Positions 43,245-53,491 of a stretch of DNA of 54,981 nucleotides are shown here, piece after piece. Source of the stretch: Bacteroidota bacterium (GTDB taxonomy: Bacteria; Bacteroidota; Bacteroidia; JABDFU01). How positions within the stretch are numbered: position 1 is the first letter of the stretch; every line of letters starts with the position of its first letter. The stretch covers positions 1-54,981 of the forward strand of contig JACPDY010000075.1 in the NCBI GenBank assembly GCA_016183775.1, read 5' to 3'. The notes beneath the pieces were generated by a model that worked only from the letters and a program-made list of their open reading frames with translations, was not told the origin of the DNA and ran no database searches. The translations under genes and the position numbers were made by a program.

Positions 43245-46200
43245 TCAAGGTGCCGTAAGGTTTACATTTATACTGCAGCCATTTTTATCCGTAACGTTTA
43301 TTGTGTAGGTATCCGGGCAAACACGATTCTTATACCTGTTTACATAGCCGTCAGGCCAGGTGTAACTATACGGACTTGTACCGCCTGTTGCATTTACCAT
43401 TACCCATTCTTTGCAGCCGCAACCGGAACAGTTCGCTGTGCCCTTTGTAAATTGTCCGGTCAAAGGCTGCGGCGCTACTATTGTCGTAGTATTTGTTGCT
43501 GTGCATCCTTTGTTGTCTGTTATTGTTACTGTATACGTTCCCGATGACAAACCCGAAATTGTTGAACCTGAAACTCCGCCACCCCAGGTATAGGTATATG
43601 GAGTTGTACCACTATTGCCTGTTGCCGAGGCTGAACCGCTACCTCCATTACAAACAATATTAGTTGGCGTGACGCTTACAGTAACTGCCGGATTGACTGT
43701 TACTACAGCTGTTGAAGTTGATGTGTTTCCGCCCGAATCTCTTATTGTTACAGTATAAGTAGTGGTTGATGCCGGACAGGGGCTGATATTTTGCGTTGTT
43801 GCGCCATTATTCCAGGAGTATGTGTACGGTGCAGTCCCTCCTGTTGCGCTTGATGTTGCCGTTGCGCAGCTGCCCGGACAAACAGAACTGCCCGTTGCCG
43901 CTGCAGTGGGGCTTCCAGAGCACACAATAACTGTAACCGGAGTCACTACATTCTTGGAACAGCCGCTGGTTGTCACTGTATGAGAAACACTATAATTTCC
44001 TGCGGTTAAAAAAGTATATGAAAAATTAACTGTCGTGCCGCTTACATTTGCAGGAGATATTGTTGAAATGACCCAATTATATGTCCCTGTTGTACCTGTA
44101 TTCGTAAATGTTACAGGAGTTCCTGTACAAACCGTTGTGCCGGGGGATATTGTAAATGTAGCTGATGCCAGGCTTGGAGTGTCGGTTATTGTAAACGTTT
44201 TAGTTGAAATGCAACCATTGGCATCACTTACTGTCACAGTATAGTTTCCTGCCGACAAGGCTGTGGCGGCATTGGATGTTTGTGCAGTTCCACTCCAGAT
44301 ATAAGTATACGGAATTGTTCCTCCGGTGGCAGTAGCGGTTGCGTTTCCGCCATTACCGCAGGTACCATTCGTAGTGGTTAAAGTAAAGGCCGAAGGAGGT
44401 ATGGTGGTTATCACCGCTTTTTGTGTTGAACTACAGCCGTTGGCATCTCTTACAGTCACTGTATAATTGCCTGCAGCAAGTCCTGTAGCAGTCTGTGTAG
44501 TTTGTCCGTTGTTCCAGTTATAGGTATATGGCAATGTTCCGCCGGATGCAGTGACAGTTGAATTTCCGTTATTCAGACCACAGGTAGCCTGCTTACCCGA
44601 ACTTATAACGGGAACAATGGCAGCGGGCTGTGTAATAGTAACGGATTGTGTAAGCGAACAACCGGCTGCATCGGTTACTTTTACTGTATATATTCCGGCA
44701 CTTAGGTTTGTCGCGGTTTGTGTTACTTGTCCGTTACTCCAGGAATAGGTATAAGAAGGTGTTCCTGCGGAAGGAGTTGAAGTTGCGCTTCCGGACACAG
44801 TACAAGTTTTATTTGTCGGAGTTATAGTGGCAGATAAAGTTCCGCTTGCATTTATAGTTATGGTTTTTTGCCCAACACATCCGTTCGCGTCCCTCACAGT
44901 TACTGTATATGTTCCTGCACCAAGTCCGGTGGCAGTTTCGGTTGTTTGTCCGTTACTCCAGCTATAGGTATAAGGTGATGAGCCGCCAACAGGAGTAGCT
45001 GTTCCCGTTCCATTGCTGGAAGCACAGCTGCTATTTGAAATGGTTGTGGTTACAGTAACTGTAGGATTAATGACCACACTTTTTGTAATAGAATCTTTGG
45101 GACATCCAACGATTAGTTTTACATTATAAGTACCGGGAGATCCGTATACGTGTGCAGGATTTTGCAGATTGGATGTTTGTCCATCACCAAAATCCCACTT
45201 CCAGTAATTAGGCGTCCATGTTTGCTGCCATATACATGTACCGCTTGCTGTTCCTGTAAAATTTACGGTATTATTACATGTTCCGATTGCGAATGTATAA
45301 TTTAAGGTTGCGAGACTCGGTTTCAATTTAAAAACAACTGCAATGTCATTTGCCACCCCACCCGGATTGGGACCGAATACTCCGGCCGTTGTAGGCGTAT
45401 TTGTAGAATGTGTTGTATAAGCGACAAATACTTCATCCTGCGCATTTGCGCAAATAGGAAGGTTGGCATAATCCTGCGCGTTACCACCAAAATAAGTTGA
45501 ATATAGCAAATCTGAAACACCGCCGCCGGCCATCTTTAATTTTAGTACTATTACATCAGCAGGGCCCGGGGCAGTTGATCTATATGCGCACGAAGTAATG
45601 GGAGGTGTTGTTCCCGAACCTGCTGAAATAAACACTTCATTGTTATCACAGGACGAAGAACTAAGAGCAATATTCGGACCACTGACGCCTTCTATATATG
45701 TTGAATAGAGCAGTGTTGTACCTGATATATTTAGTTTGAGAGCAAAAATGGCAATGGTACCACCATAGGCTACATCATAAGCACCAGCAGTAACAGGAAA
45801 ATTAGCTGAAGCGGTATTTCCGGTAAGAAACGCTTCACCGGCGGCATTAACAACAATACCAGTACCTCCATCTCCGGCAGAGCCACCAATGAATGTAGAG
45901 TAGATCATATCTGCTAATCCCGCGCCGCCCGGATTGATCTTGCATGCAAAAGCATCCGCAGAGCCTCCAAACACTGTACTATAGGCTCCAGCTGTGGTGG
46001 GGAAGTTTCCTGAACTTGTTGAACCGCTTATGCATGCCCTTCCTAAAGGATCTATAGCCAGGCTTATTCCGGATTCTGTTCCGGTGCCTCCAATAAAAGT
46101 TGAATATACAAGATCGGCGGCACCGGCACCCGCAGGATTAATTACACTTAAAAATATATCATTACCGCCATTGTGGGTAACATCAAATGCGCCGGCTGTA

Positions 46201-47717
46201 ACCGGAAATGAAGGGCCCTGCGTGCCGCCTGTAACATAAATAAGACCTGTTGAAGACACCGCAATATCTTCTCCTTTTTCCAGAGCAGAGGCTGACCCCA
46301 GGTAAGATGAATACAATAATGTTGAACCTGCATTGTTAAGTTTTAAGAAGTATGCATTGCCGGTTCCAGCAGCCGGTCCATTGTATGTAACATCATAAGC
46401 TCCGGGAGTTGTGATGAGATTTCCACCGCCGCCGCCACAGGCCGGACAAGTCCTACCCACTATATAAACATTATTTTGTGTATCCAGGGCGATGGATCTT
46501 TCATCGGAAGTATTATTTCCCCGGCCGGTAGAGACAAAAGTTCCCCATATCAGAGTTGTTGCCGTGCTGTTAAACTTAAAAACATAGGTATCATATCCTC
46601 TTAGAAATACTCCTGTTGAATAGGCTCCCGGAGTTGTAGGATACAAAGGTGTGCCATCAGTAACACCATATACATTGCTCGCCGCATCAATTGCAATATC
46701 CTGCATATAGCTCGACCCATCTCCTGCCGGGGCAAGCATTGTACACCATGTCAATGTAACCGGGTCGATCACCAAAGGTTCTGAAGTTGAGTAGCGCTCA
46801 TTTGTGTAGAAACCAAAAGTTGTTTTATCGATCAGTTTATAATGAATTTTCACCTGTTTTTTCACCCCGTTGATAATCTGATATGACTCGGGAATCTCCT
46901 CCAATAGGGTTCCCAAAATTGTTTTGATCTCCAATTGACCTTTATTGTTAATGGTGAGTTTTTCAATTCCATCACAACTCATTTGAATGCTGCTCATATC
47001 ACCGTCCGGATGGATTATATAATCATACTTCAATTCCTTGCCGGCATTATAATAACGGAGATCAATATTGTCATAAATATTATTATAACTTATCATTCTG
47101 TAGTCAGGAACATTAAGTTGTTGTTTGTCAACGTCTATATTATAGATGTAACTGATGTGACTGTTTTCTTTTCCTTCGGCAGTTATTCGTGTATTAATAT
47201 TTGCACCTTTGAAAATTAAGTTCCACACCAGGCATTCCATATCTTCCTCACCCGGCCGGGCTGTCCTGATATCCGGTATTTCCTTCTCATATAAGAAACC
47301 AAAACTCAACCCATTTTTCATGAAATTAATGTTCGCGTTCCAGCCTGGAGATGAACCACGGTATATTATATTGCTATCCCATTGTCCCATATTTTTTCTG
47401 AAACTAATGGGTAAAGCAGCAATGTTTTGGGCTATTTGCTTTCGCTGCGTTTCTGATACGTCCCTTTTCAAAGGCTGATCTAACAGGCTCATGTCGGGCA
47501 TAAAACTGAGTGAAGAGTCTTTTTGGGGAGATATATTCTCCATTTCCGGAAGAGTGGTAAATACCTCTGTCTGGTCTTTTAAGGCAATACTGCCGGTTAC
47601 TGATTGCGCACTTGTATAAATGCTTACACACACCAGCATGGATAGTAGTGCAAAAGAAAAGAAGCGTACAATTGTTTTTCGCGGAAATAAAGAGGTATCA
47701 ATTGTTATCACATACAA
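43245..47717 (-). CDS. Large secreted protein with SBBP propeller, PKD and about seven SprB repeats, no C-terminal sorting domain
   Basis: The 1490-residue protein has a signal peptide (about 1-37), a DUF7948-like domain (about 90-320, RKNMGQWDSNIIYRGSSPGW) and SBBP repeats (about 320-830, YSTFIGGTGTESGISLAI). A PKD domain follows (about 830-905, YWKWDFGDGQTSNLQN), then about seven SprB-like repeats interrupted by one PKD-like unit. The protein stops right after the last repeat (DKNGCSINVNLTAP), with no type A or B T9SS C-terminal domain, unlike the 2307-residue paralogue. It may be retained, truncated or exported otherwise. Confidence 0.92.
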   Translation of the reverse strand: MYVITIDTSLFPRKTIVRFFSFALLSMLVCVSIYTSAQSVTGSIALKDQTEVFTTLPEMENISPQKDSSLSFMPDMSLLDQPLKRDVSETQRKQIAQNIAALPISFRKNMGQWDSNIIYRGSSPGWNANINFMKNGLSFGFLYEKEIPDIRTARPGEEDMECLVWNLIFKGANINTRITAEGKENSHISYIYNIDVDKQQLNVPDYRMISYNNIYDNIDLRYYNAGKELKYDYIIHPDGDMSSIQMSCDGIEKLTINNKGQLEIKTILGTLLEEIPESYQIINGVKKQVKIHYKLIDKTTFGFYTNERYSTSEPLVIDPVTLTWCTMLAPAGDGSSYMQDIAIDAASNVYGVTDGTPLYPTTPGAYSTGVFLRGYDTYVFKFNSTATTLIWGTFVSTGRGNNTSDERSIALDTQNNVYIVGRTCPACGGGGGNLITTPGAYDVTYNGPAAGTGNAYFLKLNNAGSTLLYSSYLGSASALEKGEDIAVSSTGLIYVTGGTQGPSFPVTAGAFDVTHNGGNDIFLSVINPAGAGAADLVYSTFIGGTGTESGISLAIDPLGRACISGSTSSGNFPTTAGAYSTVFGGSADAFACKINPGGAGLADMIYSTFIGGSAGDGGTGIVVNAAGEAFLTGNTASANFPVTAGAYDVAYGGTIAIFALKLNISGTTLLYSTYIEGVSGPNIALSSSSCDNNEVFISAGSGTTPPITSCAYRSTAPGPADVIVLKLKMAGGGVSDLLYSTYFGGNAQDYANLPICANAQDEVFVAYTTHSTNTPTTAGVFGPNPGGVANDIAVVFKLKPSLATLNYTFAIGTCNNTVNFTGTASGTCIWQQTWTPNYWKWDFGDGQTSNLQNPAHVYGSPGTYNVKLIVGCPKDSITKSVVINPTVTVTTTISNSSCASSNGTGTATPVGGSSPYTYSWSNGQTTETATGLGAGTYTVTVRDANGCVGQKTITINASGTLSATITPTNKTCTVSGSATSTPSAGTPSYTYSWSNGQVTQTATNLSAGIYTVKVTDAAGCSLTQSVTITQPAAIVPVISSGKQATCGLNNGNSTVTASGGTLPYTYNWNNGQTTQTATGLAAGNYTVTVRDANGCSSTQKAVITTIPPSAFTLTTTNGTCGNGGNATATATGGTIPYTYIWSGTAQTSNAATALSAGNYTVTVSDANGCISTKTFTITDTPSLASATFTISPGTTVCTGTPVTFTNTGTTGTYNWVISTISPANVSGTTVNFSYTFLTAGNYSVSHTVTTSGCSKNVVTPVTVIVCSGSPTAAATGSSVCPGSCATATSSATGGTAPYTYSWNNGATTQNISPCPASTTTYTVTIRDSGGNTSTSTAVVTVNPAVTVSVTPTNIVCNGGSGSASATGNSGTTPYTYTWGGGVSGSTISGLSSGTYTVTITDNKGCTATNTTTIVAPQPLTGQFTKGTANCSGCGCKEWVMVNATGGTSPYSYTWPDGYVNRYKNRVCPDTYTINVTDKNGCSINVNLTAP

Positions 47718-47799
47718 GGGTTTTATGTTAAATAGTATACAATACTTAATCAGTTATGAATTTAAGGTAAAAATCACATGCTGCCAAATAAAAATTGCT

Positions 47800-47807
47800 C
47801 AAAAGTA
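47800..47807 (-). promoter_or_regulatory. Promoter -7 element (TACTTTTG) of the SBBP/SprB gene
   Basis: TACTTTTG on minus matches TAnnTTTG, leaving a leader of about 75 nt before the ATG at 47717. No -33 TTG at the standard spacing. Confidence 0.4.
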
Positions 47808-47987
47808 AGGCTCTTAAAAGTGTATTATAAATACGGATTGTAGATTATGATTATCATCTTCAATAGCAATATAAATATACTTAAAATTAGAAGTTAGCTG
47901 CTTGAATGTTTGCCGGGCCAAGGTCTGCCAATAGGCAAGTGTCGTTGAAATAATTTTCCGGGAAGCATTGTTGAATGATCATTTTTT

Positions 47988-47995
47988 TAGTTTTG
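47988..47995 (+). promoter_or_regulatory. Possible promoter -7 element (TAGTTTTG) before comEC
   Basis: TAGTTTTG matches TAnnTTTG but ends only 3 nt before the preferred ATG at 47999, so transcription from it would be leaderless or start just inside the gene. Weak. Confidence 0.3.
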
Positions 47996-47998
47996 CAT

Positions 47999-50068
47999 AT
48001 GCGTTTTTTTAACGAAGCACCACTCGTTCGCTTATTGTTGCCATTGATCCTGGGTATTGTTTCTGCAGTTTACTTCTTAAACAACGTGATTATCCTGCTT
48101 ATTTGTTCCTGCATCAGTATAATGGCATTGATAGCTCTGATATGCATAAAGCCACACACAACAGCTTATAAGTATACCTGGATGAGCGGCTTGGCAATTA
48201 ATTCAGCCCTGTTTTTTTTTAGTGCACAATTGACACTCAATAAGTCTGAAATTCGTTCAGTGAACCATTTCAGTAAACACGTTCATTCCGGCGGCTATGT
48301 TATTGCTCAATTGACCGAACCGTCTGTAGAAAAGGAGAAAACACTTAAGTGTTTGTTCATTATAAACCGAATTGTAACAAGCGATGGAATTGAACAGGTA
48401 AACGGTAAAGCATTGGTGTATATTCAAAAAGACACCCGGGCTTCAGCATTAAAATATGGGGATGAGATAGTTTTCAGATCCGATCTTAGAGAAATTGCGC
48501 CACCACAAAATCCCGAAGAGTTTAATTACAAACGCTATTTGTCATTTCAAAATATTTTTCATCAACAGTATATTAAGCAGGAGCAATGGAAGCTGTTGAA
48601 TGAAAATGCGGGAAACAGAGTAATGAGTATTGTATATGATACACGAAACAGTTTACTCCTGAAATTAAATGAATTGGGGTTAAAGGGGCAGGAGTATGCT
48701 GTAGGTGCCGCACTGATACTTGGTTATTCCGACAAACTGGATCCCGGTATTATCAGTGCTTATGCAGGCACAGGTACATTGCATGTATTGTCTGTTTCAG
48801 GTTTACATGTTGGATTGGTGTATGTTGTGTTTAATTTCTTATTGAGGTTTATTGAACGCTTTAAGCAGGGGAAGATCATAAAGGGCATATCGATCATTAT
48901 GTTGTTATGGGCCTATGCCGCGCTTACCGGTTTCTCACCTGCGGTATTGAGAGCTGCAACCATGTTTAGTTTTGTAGTGTTAGGCCGCTCCATTAACCGC
49001 GACACAAATATTTATAATACACTTGCGGTTTCCTGTTTTGTGTTGCTGCTTTTTGATCCTTTTTTGATTTTTGATGTGGGCTTCCAGCTTTCATACCTGG
49101 CTGTGGCGGGTATTATTTTTCTGCAACCTTTAATTTATAATTGGTGGCACACAACCAAATGGCTGCCTGACCAGGTATGGAAAATAATTTCGGTCTCCAT
49201 CGCAGCGCAGTTGGCTACGTTACCTCTTTGCTTTTTTTACTTTCACCAGTTCCCTAATTATTTTTTATTTTCAAATCTTATTGTGATACCGTTATCCACC
49301 CTGGTTATCTATAATGGGATATTGGTTTTTGTCCTTAGCAATATTCCGTGGCTGGGGACCGCCTTAAGTAAGTTACTTAATTACTTATTGGCGTTTTTGA
49401 ATAGTTCGGTGAAGTTTATGGAACAGCTGCCTTATGCCTTGTGGCAGGGTATTTCAATATCATTTATGGAGACAGGATTAATCTATCTGCTGATAATTTC
49501 AGGAATAGTTTATCTGCTTAAAAGAAAGTATATTCCTTTAGTCGTTTTTCTTATAACAGGTGTGATCTTATTGTCAATTAACTTATATGAACGGGTAGGG
49601 GAAGGACATCAACAAAAGATCATCGTTTATAACATCCCTCACCTTTCCGCCATAGACCTTGTTGATGGAAATAAAAATTATTTTATCGCCGACAGATCAC
49701 TTACAACAGAAACGGGAAAGGTGCATTTTTATATTCTTCCCAACCGCTGGAGCCTGGGTATAGCCGGGACAAGTTTTTTCCGAACAGATAGCTTGCAAAA
49801 GATCAGGTTAGGCGGTAAAGTAGTCGTACATATAACCGATAAAGATCAGGTTGGAGGGCTGGAAGGTTTAAAAGCAGATTGTGTCATACTGTCATCAAAC
49901 TGTGAGCTTAATCTCGTTGAACTGGCGAAAACAGTAGCCTTTGATCTCCTGGTGTTTGATTCAAGCAACTCGGCTTCACATGTCGGTAAGTGGATACAAG
50001 AGTGCCGCATGCTTCATAAGAAATATTATAATGTCGCCACCAAAGGTGCTTTTATTATGAATATATGA
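47999..50068 (+). CDS. comEC: ComEC/Rec2-family DNA uptake channel protein
   Basis: Inner-membrane channel for single-stranded DNA during natural transformation. The 689-residue product has two N-terminal helices, an OB-like soluble part (DUF4131, about 80-190) and the Competence domain with many helices (about 230-510, ALILGYSDKLDPGIISAY, LHVLSVSGLHVGL, GFSPAVLRAATMF). The C-terminal part (about 540-689) lacks the HxHxDH metallo-beta-lactamase motif present in many ComEC proteins; Bacteroidota members commonly lack it. An in-frame ATG eight codons upstream (47975) overlaps a possible promoter. Confidence 0.92.
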   Translation: MRFFNEAPLVRLLLPLILGIVSAVYFLNNVIILLICSCISIMALIALICIKPHTTAYKYTWMSGLAINSALFFFSAQLTLNKSEIRSVNHFSKHVHSGGYVIAQLTEPSVEKEKTLKCLFIINRIVTSDGIEQVNGKALVYIQKDTRASALKYGDEIVFRSDLREIAPPQNPEEFNYKRYLSFQNIFHQQYIKQEQWKLLNENAGNRVMSIVYDTRNSLLLKLNELGLKGQEYAVGAALILGYSDKLDPGIISAYAGTGTLHVLSVSGLHVGLVYVVFNFLLRFIERFKQGKIIKGISIIMLLWAYAALTGFSPAVLRAATMFSFVVLGRSINRDTNIYNTLAVSCFVLLLFDPFLIFDVGFQLSYLAVAGIIFLQPLIYNWWHTTKWLPDQVWKIISVSIAAQLATLPLCFFYFHQFPNYFLFSNLIVIPLSTLVIYNGILVFVLSNIPWLGTALSKLLNYLLAFLNSSVKFMEQLPYALWQGISISFMETGLIYLLIISGIVYLLKRKYIPLVVFLITGVILLSINLYERVGEGHQQKIIVYNIPHLSAIDLVDGNKNYFIADRSLTTETGKVHFYILPNRWSLGIAGTSFFRTDSLQKIRLGGKVVVHITDKDQVGGLEGLKADCVILSSNCELNLVELAKTVAFDLLVFDSSNSASHVGKWIQECRMLHKKYYNVATKGAFIMNI

Positions 50069-50095
50069 TACATTTATGACCCTAAAATAATTAAA

Positions 50096-51357
50096 ATGAA
50101 TTTACTCAGATCCCTTATTCTCATCATTGGTTTTACACCTTCATTCTTCGCACAAAAGGAAGATTCGCTCATAATCAGAAAAATATTTTCTGAAATCCTT
50201 ACCAAAGGACAATGCTACTCAAACCTTGATTACCTGAGTAATAGTATCGGCGGACGCCTGAGCGGCTCTATTCAGGCGCAGAAGGCTGTTGAGTGGGCTG
50301 CTAAGGCTATGAAAAGCGCTGGCAGCGATACCGTATTTATGCAGGAATGTATGGTACCGCATTGGGTAAGGGGAGAGAAGGAGGTTGGGAAAATAATTAG
50401 GTGATGTGATGAATATTTGCGCGCTTGGAGGTTCAGTGGGTACACCTGCAGAAGGTATTACAGCTCCGGTCATTGAAGTGAAAAGTATAGAAGATCTGTA
50501 TAAGATCGGGACAGAGTATATAAAAGGGAAAATAGTTTTCTTTAACAGGCCCTTTGATAAAACGGAGGAAGATCCCTTCAATGCTTATGGCAAAGCGGTT
50601 GATCAGCGCTGGAAAGGCCCGAGTATAGCAGGGAAGTTCGGAGCTGTGGCCACAATATGCCGTTCTATGACTACCGATATAAATGATTTTCCTCACACCG
50701 GTTCAATGACTTATTTTGACAGTATCCCGCAAAAAATTCCGGCATGTGCTATCAGTACATGGGGTGCAGAGTATTTAAGTGATCTTTTAAGGGATGATCC
50801 GCAGGTTAAATTTTTCCTGAAAATGAATTGTGAGAAATTGCCGGATGAAAAATCCTTTAATGTGGTAGGAGAACTTAGAGGCTTCGAACATCCGGAAGAA
50901 ATTATTGTGGTTGGCGGCCACCTGGATTCTTGGGATACAGGCGATGGTGCGCACGATGATGGGGCGGGGGTGGTGCAGTGGCAAAAAATACGCGGAGCTG
51001 GCAAAGAAAAACAATGAGAAGCACATCTTGGCTATTGAGAGCGATAGGGGAGGTTTTGCTCCACGAGGATTTACATTCACCGGTCCTGCTGAAAAACGTG
51101 AACAGTTAAAAAAATGGAAGCCCCTGCTTGCACCTTATGGAGTGTATGATTTCGACCAGGAAGGGGGAGGAGTTGACATATCTCCGCTGGAAAAAGCGGG
51201 AGTGCCTGTAATGGAACTTTACCCCGACCCGCAACGGTATTTCGATTATCACCACGCTTCTACTGATAAATTCGACGGGGTAAACAAACGTGAACTGGAA
51301 ATGGGTGCGGCAAGTCTCGCGGCCCTTATCTACCTTGTAAGTGAACATGGCTTTTGA
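50096..51357 (+). pseudogene. M28-family aminopeptidase, disrupted
   Basis: Three frames together encode an exported M28 zinc peptidase. The first (50096-50404) runs from a signal peptide to VRGEKEVGKIIR and a stop. The second (from about 50394) resumes with LGDVMNICALGGSVGTP and carries the metal-binding VVGGHLDSWDTGDGAHDDGAG. After GVVQ the frame is lost, and the third resumes at KKYAELAKKNNEKHILAIES to YHHASTDKFDGV and the stop at 51357. The segment that should lie between GVVQ and GGKKYAEL, about 30 residues including the catalytic/metal NEE-NG motif, is missing. A frameshift alone could be a sequence error, but the loss of the core suggests a true pseudogene. Confidence 0.85.
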
Positions 51358-51474
51358 TGTCTTGTTCAATTGAGGTAGTATATTGTTGAAAATTCAATAC
51401 TTTTCTTAAGTCATTCATTCGTAAATTGCGCCTGCAACCTTTGGGTCTTTACTCAGAATAGTTATTCTTAAGAA

Positions 51475-53136
51475 ATGTTTAAGAAATTATTCATACAAAA
51501 TTACGCCCTGATCGATGAACTGGATATTTCATTCACCGATGGCTTAACTATAATAACAGGTGAAACGGGTGCAGGCAAATCCATCCTTTTGGGCGCCTTG
51601 TCACTTATTATCGGCCAACGTGCAGATACGTCAGTGTTGCAGGATAAAGCACGTAAATGTATTGTCGAAGGCACATTCAGCATAAAGGGCTATAAGCTGA
51701 ATGATTTCTTCAAACAGAACGAGATCGATTTTGCGGATGAAACGATTGTCAGAAGAGAGATCAATCCCGAAGGAAAATCGCGCGCGTTCATTAATGATAC
51801 ACCCGTTACACTTAACCTGCTGAAAGAATTGGGAGAGCAGCTCATCGATATTCATTCCCAACATGAAACATTGACATTGAATGATTCCGCATTTCAACTC
51901 GAACTGGTGGATGTATATGCCTCCAATGAAAAGCTGTTGAACACTTATCAGGATTCATACAAACAGTATAAGGAACATCAGCGGCTTTTAAATGAACTGA
52001 TAGAGCGGGAAGCCCGGTCAAAAAAGGACCATGACTATTTTCAGTTCCAGTTCAATGAGTTGGAGGAAGCAAACCTTGTAGAAGGAGAGCAAATAACGAT
52101 GGAGCAGGAGTTGGGAACGCTTAACAATGCCGAAGAGATAAAACAGAGTCTGTCTAAGGCTCACTTTGCCTTGCATGGCAGGGAACATAATATAATTATC
52201 TCCCTGAATGAAGTGAAAGCGCTGATCGCCAATATGTCCAGGTACAATTCATCCATAAATGAATTGAATGAACGCCTGAACAGCGTACTGATCGAATTGA
52301 AAGATATTGCGAGTGAGCTCGAAACAATTGAGCAGGAAGTGGTTTACGACCCCAGGCGCATTGAACAATTGAATTTACGATTGGATTCTATTTACCGTTT
52401 GCAAAGTAAACACCAGGTTAACCGCGTTGAAGAGCTGCTTGATATTAAAGAGAACCTTGGAAGGAAATTAGCTGACATCAATTCTTTAGAGACAGAGATA
52501 GGAAAATTAAAGAAAGAACTGATTGTAATTGAAGGGTCATTGCTGCGGCAGGCTACAGAGCTTTCTAAAAAGAGGCAGGGCGCTATTCCTAAAATTGAAA
52601 AAGATATCAAGAAAATGTTGACAGAGTTAGGGATACCAAACGCGGAGCTGAAGATCGACCAGACAAGTATTGCTAATAATGAGTTTAATGCCTTTGGAAT
52701 TGATAAGATAAATTACTTATTTTCAGCTAATAAGGGTTCATCATTGAAAGAATTACATAAAGTAGCTTCCGGAGGGGAATTATCACGTTTAATGCTCAGT
52801 TTGAAATCATTGATAGCGCAGCTTACATCATTACCCGCAGTTATCTTTGACGAGATAGACACAGGAGTGAGCGGTGATGTGGCCAATAAAGTGGGAATGA
52901 TAATGGGTAGGATGGCCGAAGCCATGCAGGTAATAACCATCACTCATTTGCCGCAAATAGCAAGCAAAGGGAATGCGCACCTGTTTGTGTATAAAGAAGA
53001 AAAGAACAAGAAAACATACACACGTATTAAAAAGCTGGATAAGGCCGAACGGGTAATTGAAATAGCCAAAATGCTTAGTACACAAAACCCAAGCGATGCC
53101 GCTATAAAGAATGCGAAGGAGCTGCTGAAGACATAA
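51475..53136 (+). CDS. recN: DNA repair protein RecN
   Basis: SMC-like ATPase in double-strand-break repair. The 553 residues have Walker A ITGETGAGKSILLGALSL (about 28-45), long coiled-coil arms (about 150-370), the ABC signature ASGGELSRLMLSLK and Walker B LPAVIFDEIDTGVSG, and the C-terminal THLPQIASKGNAHLFV. Length and start (MFKKLFIQNYALIDEL) are typical. It stands alone, followed at a short distance by the MNT/HEPN pair. Confidence 0.96.
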   Translation: MFKKLFIQNYALIDELDISFTDGLTIITGETGAGKSILLGALSLIIGQRADTSVLQDKARKCIVEGTFSIKGYKLNDFFKQNEIDFADETIVRREINPEGKSRAFINDTPVTLNLLKELGEQLIDIHSQHETLTLNDSAFQLELVDVYASNEKLLNTYQDSYKQYKEHQRLLNELIEREARSKKDHDYFQFQFNELEEANLVEGEQITMEQELGTLNNAEEIKQSLSKAHFALHGREHNIIISLNEVKALIANMSRYNSSINELNERLNSVLIELKDIASELETIEQEVVYDPRRIEQLNLRLDSIYRLQSKHQVNRVEELLDIKENLGRKLADINSLETEIGKLKKELIVIEGSLLRQATELSKKRQGAIPKIEKDIKKMLTELGIPNAELKIDQTSIANNEFNAFGIDKINYLFSANKGSSLKELHKVASGGELSRLMLSLKSLIAQLTSLPAVIFDEIDTGVSGDVANKVGMIMGRMAEAMQVITITHLPQIASKGNAHLFVYKEEKNKKTYTRIKKLDKAERVIEIAKMLSTQNPSDAAIKNAKELLKT

Positions 53137-53149
53137 ATTTTATATATTG

Positions 53150-53157
53150 TATATTTG
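53150..53157 (+). promoter_or_regulatory. Promoter -7 element (TATATTTG) of the MNT/HEPN pair
   Basis: TATATTTG matches TAnnTTTG, 16 nt before the ATG at 53174. The earlier in-frame ATG at 53147 overlaps it and is rejected as start. Confidence 0.6.
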
Positions 53158-53173
53158 TAATAATAAACTTTAC

Positions 53174-53491
53174 ATGAATAAGCCGGTTAACAATAAAGAA
53201 CAACTGATAATCCTTATCAAAAAACATCAAACTGAAATAAAAAAGTTTGGCGTTACAAAGCTTGGTATTTTTGGCTCATTTGTTAGGAATGAGCCAACAC
53301 CAGCCAGTGATATTGATTTTTTGATTGAGTTCGACCCCCCAAAAAAGACATTCAGAAATTTTATGGGGTTAATTGATTTTTTAGAAAGCCTGACAGGTCG
53401 GACAATTGAACTTGTAACCCCTCAGTCTCTAAGCCCATATATTGGTCCGCACATATTGAAATCAGTTGAATATGTCACACTCGCAGCTTGA
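53174..53491 (+). CDS. MNT-type nucleotidyltransferase (MntA-like antitoxin)
   Basis: The 105-residue minimal nucleotidyltransferase has the signature GSFVRNE (34-40) and SDIDFLIEF with two catalytic aspartates (D46, D48). This family pairs with HEPN proteins. In the studied MntA-HepT systems it AMPylates the HEPN partner and blocks its RNase activity. The downstream HEPN gene overlaps by 20 nt, which supports that role here. Confidence 0.9.
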   Translation: MNKPVNNKEQLIILIKKHQTEIKKFGVTKLGIFGSFVRNEPTPASDIDFLIEFDPPKKTFRNFMGLIDFLESLTGRTIELVTPQSLSPYIGPHILKSVEYVTLAA

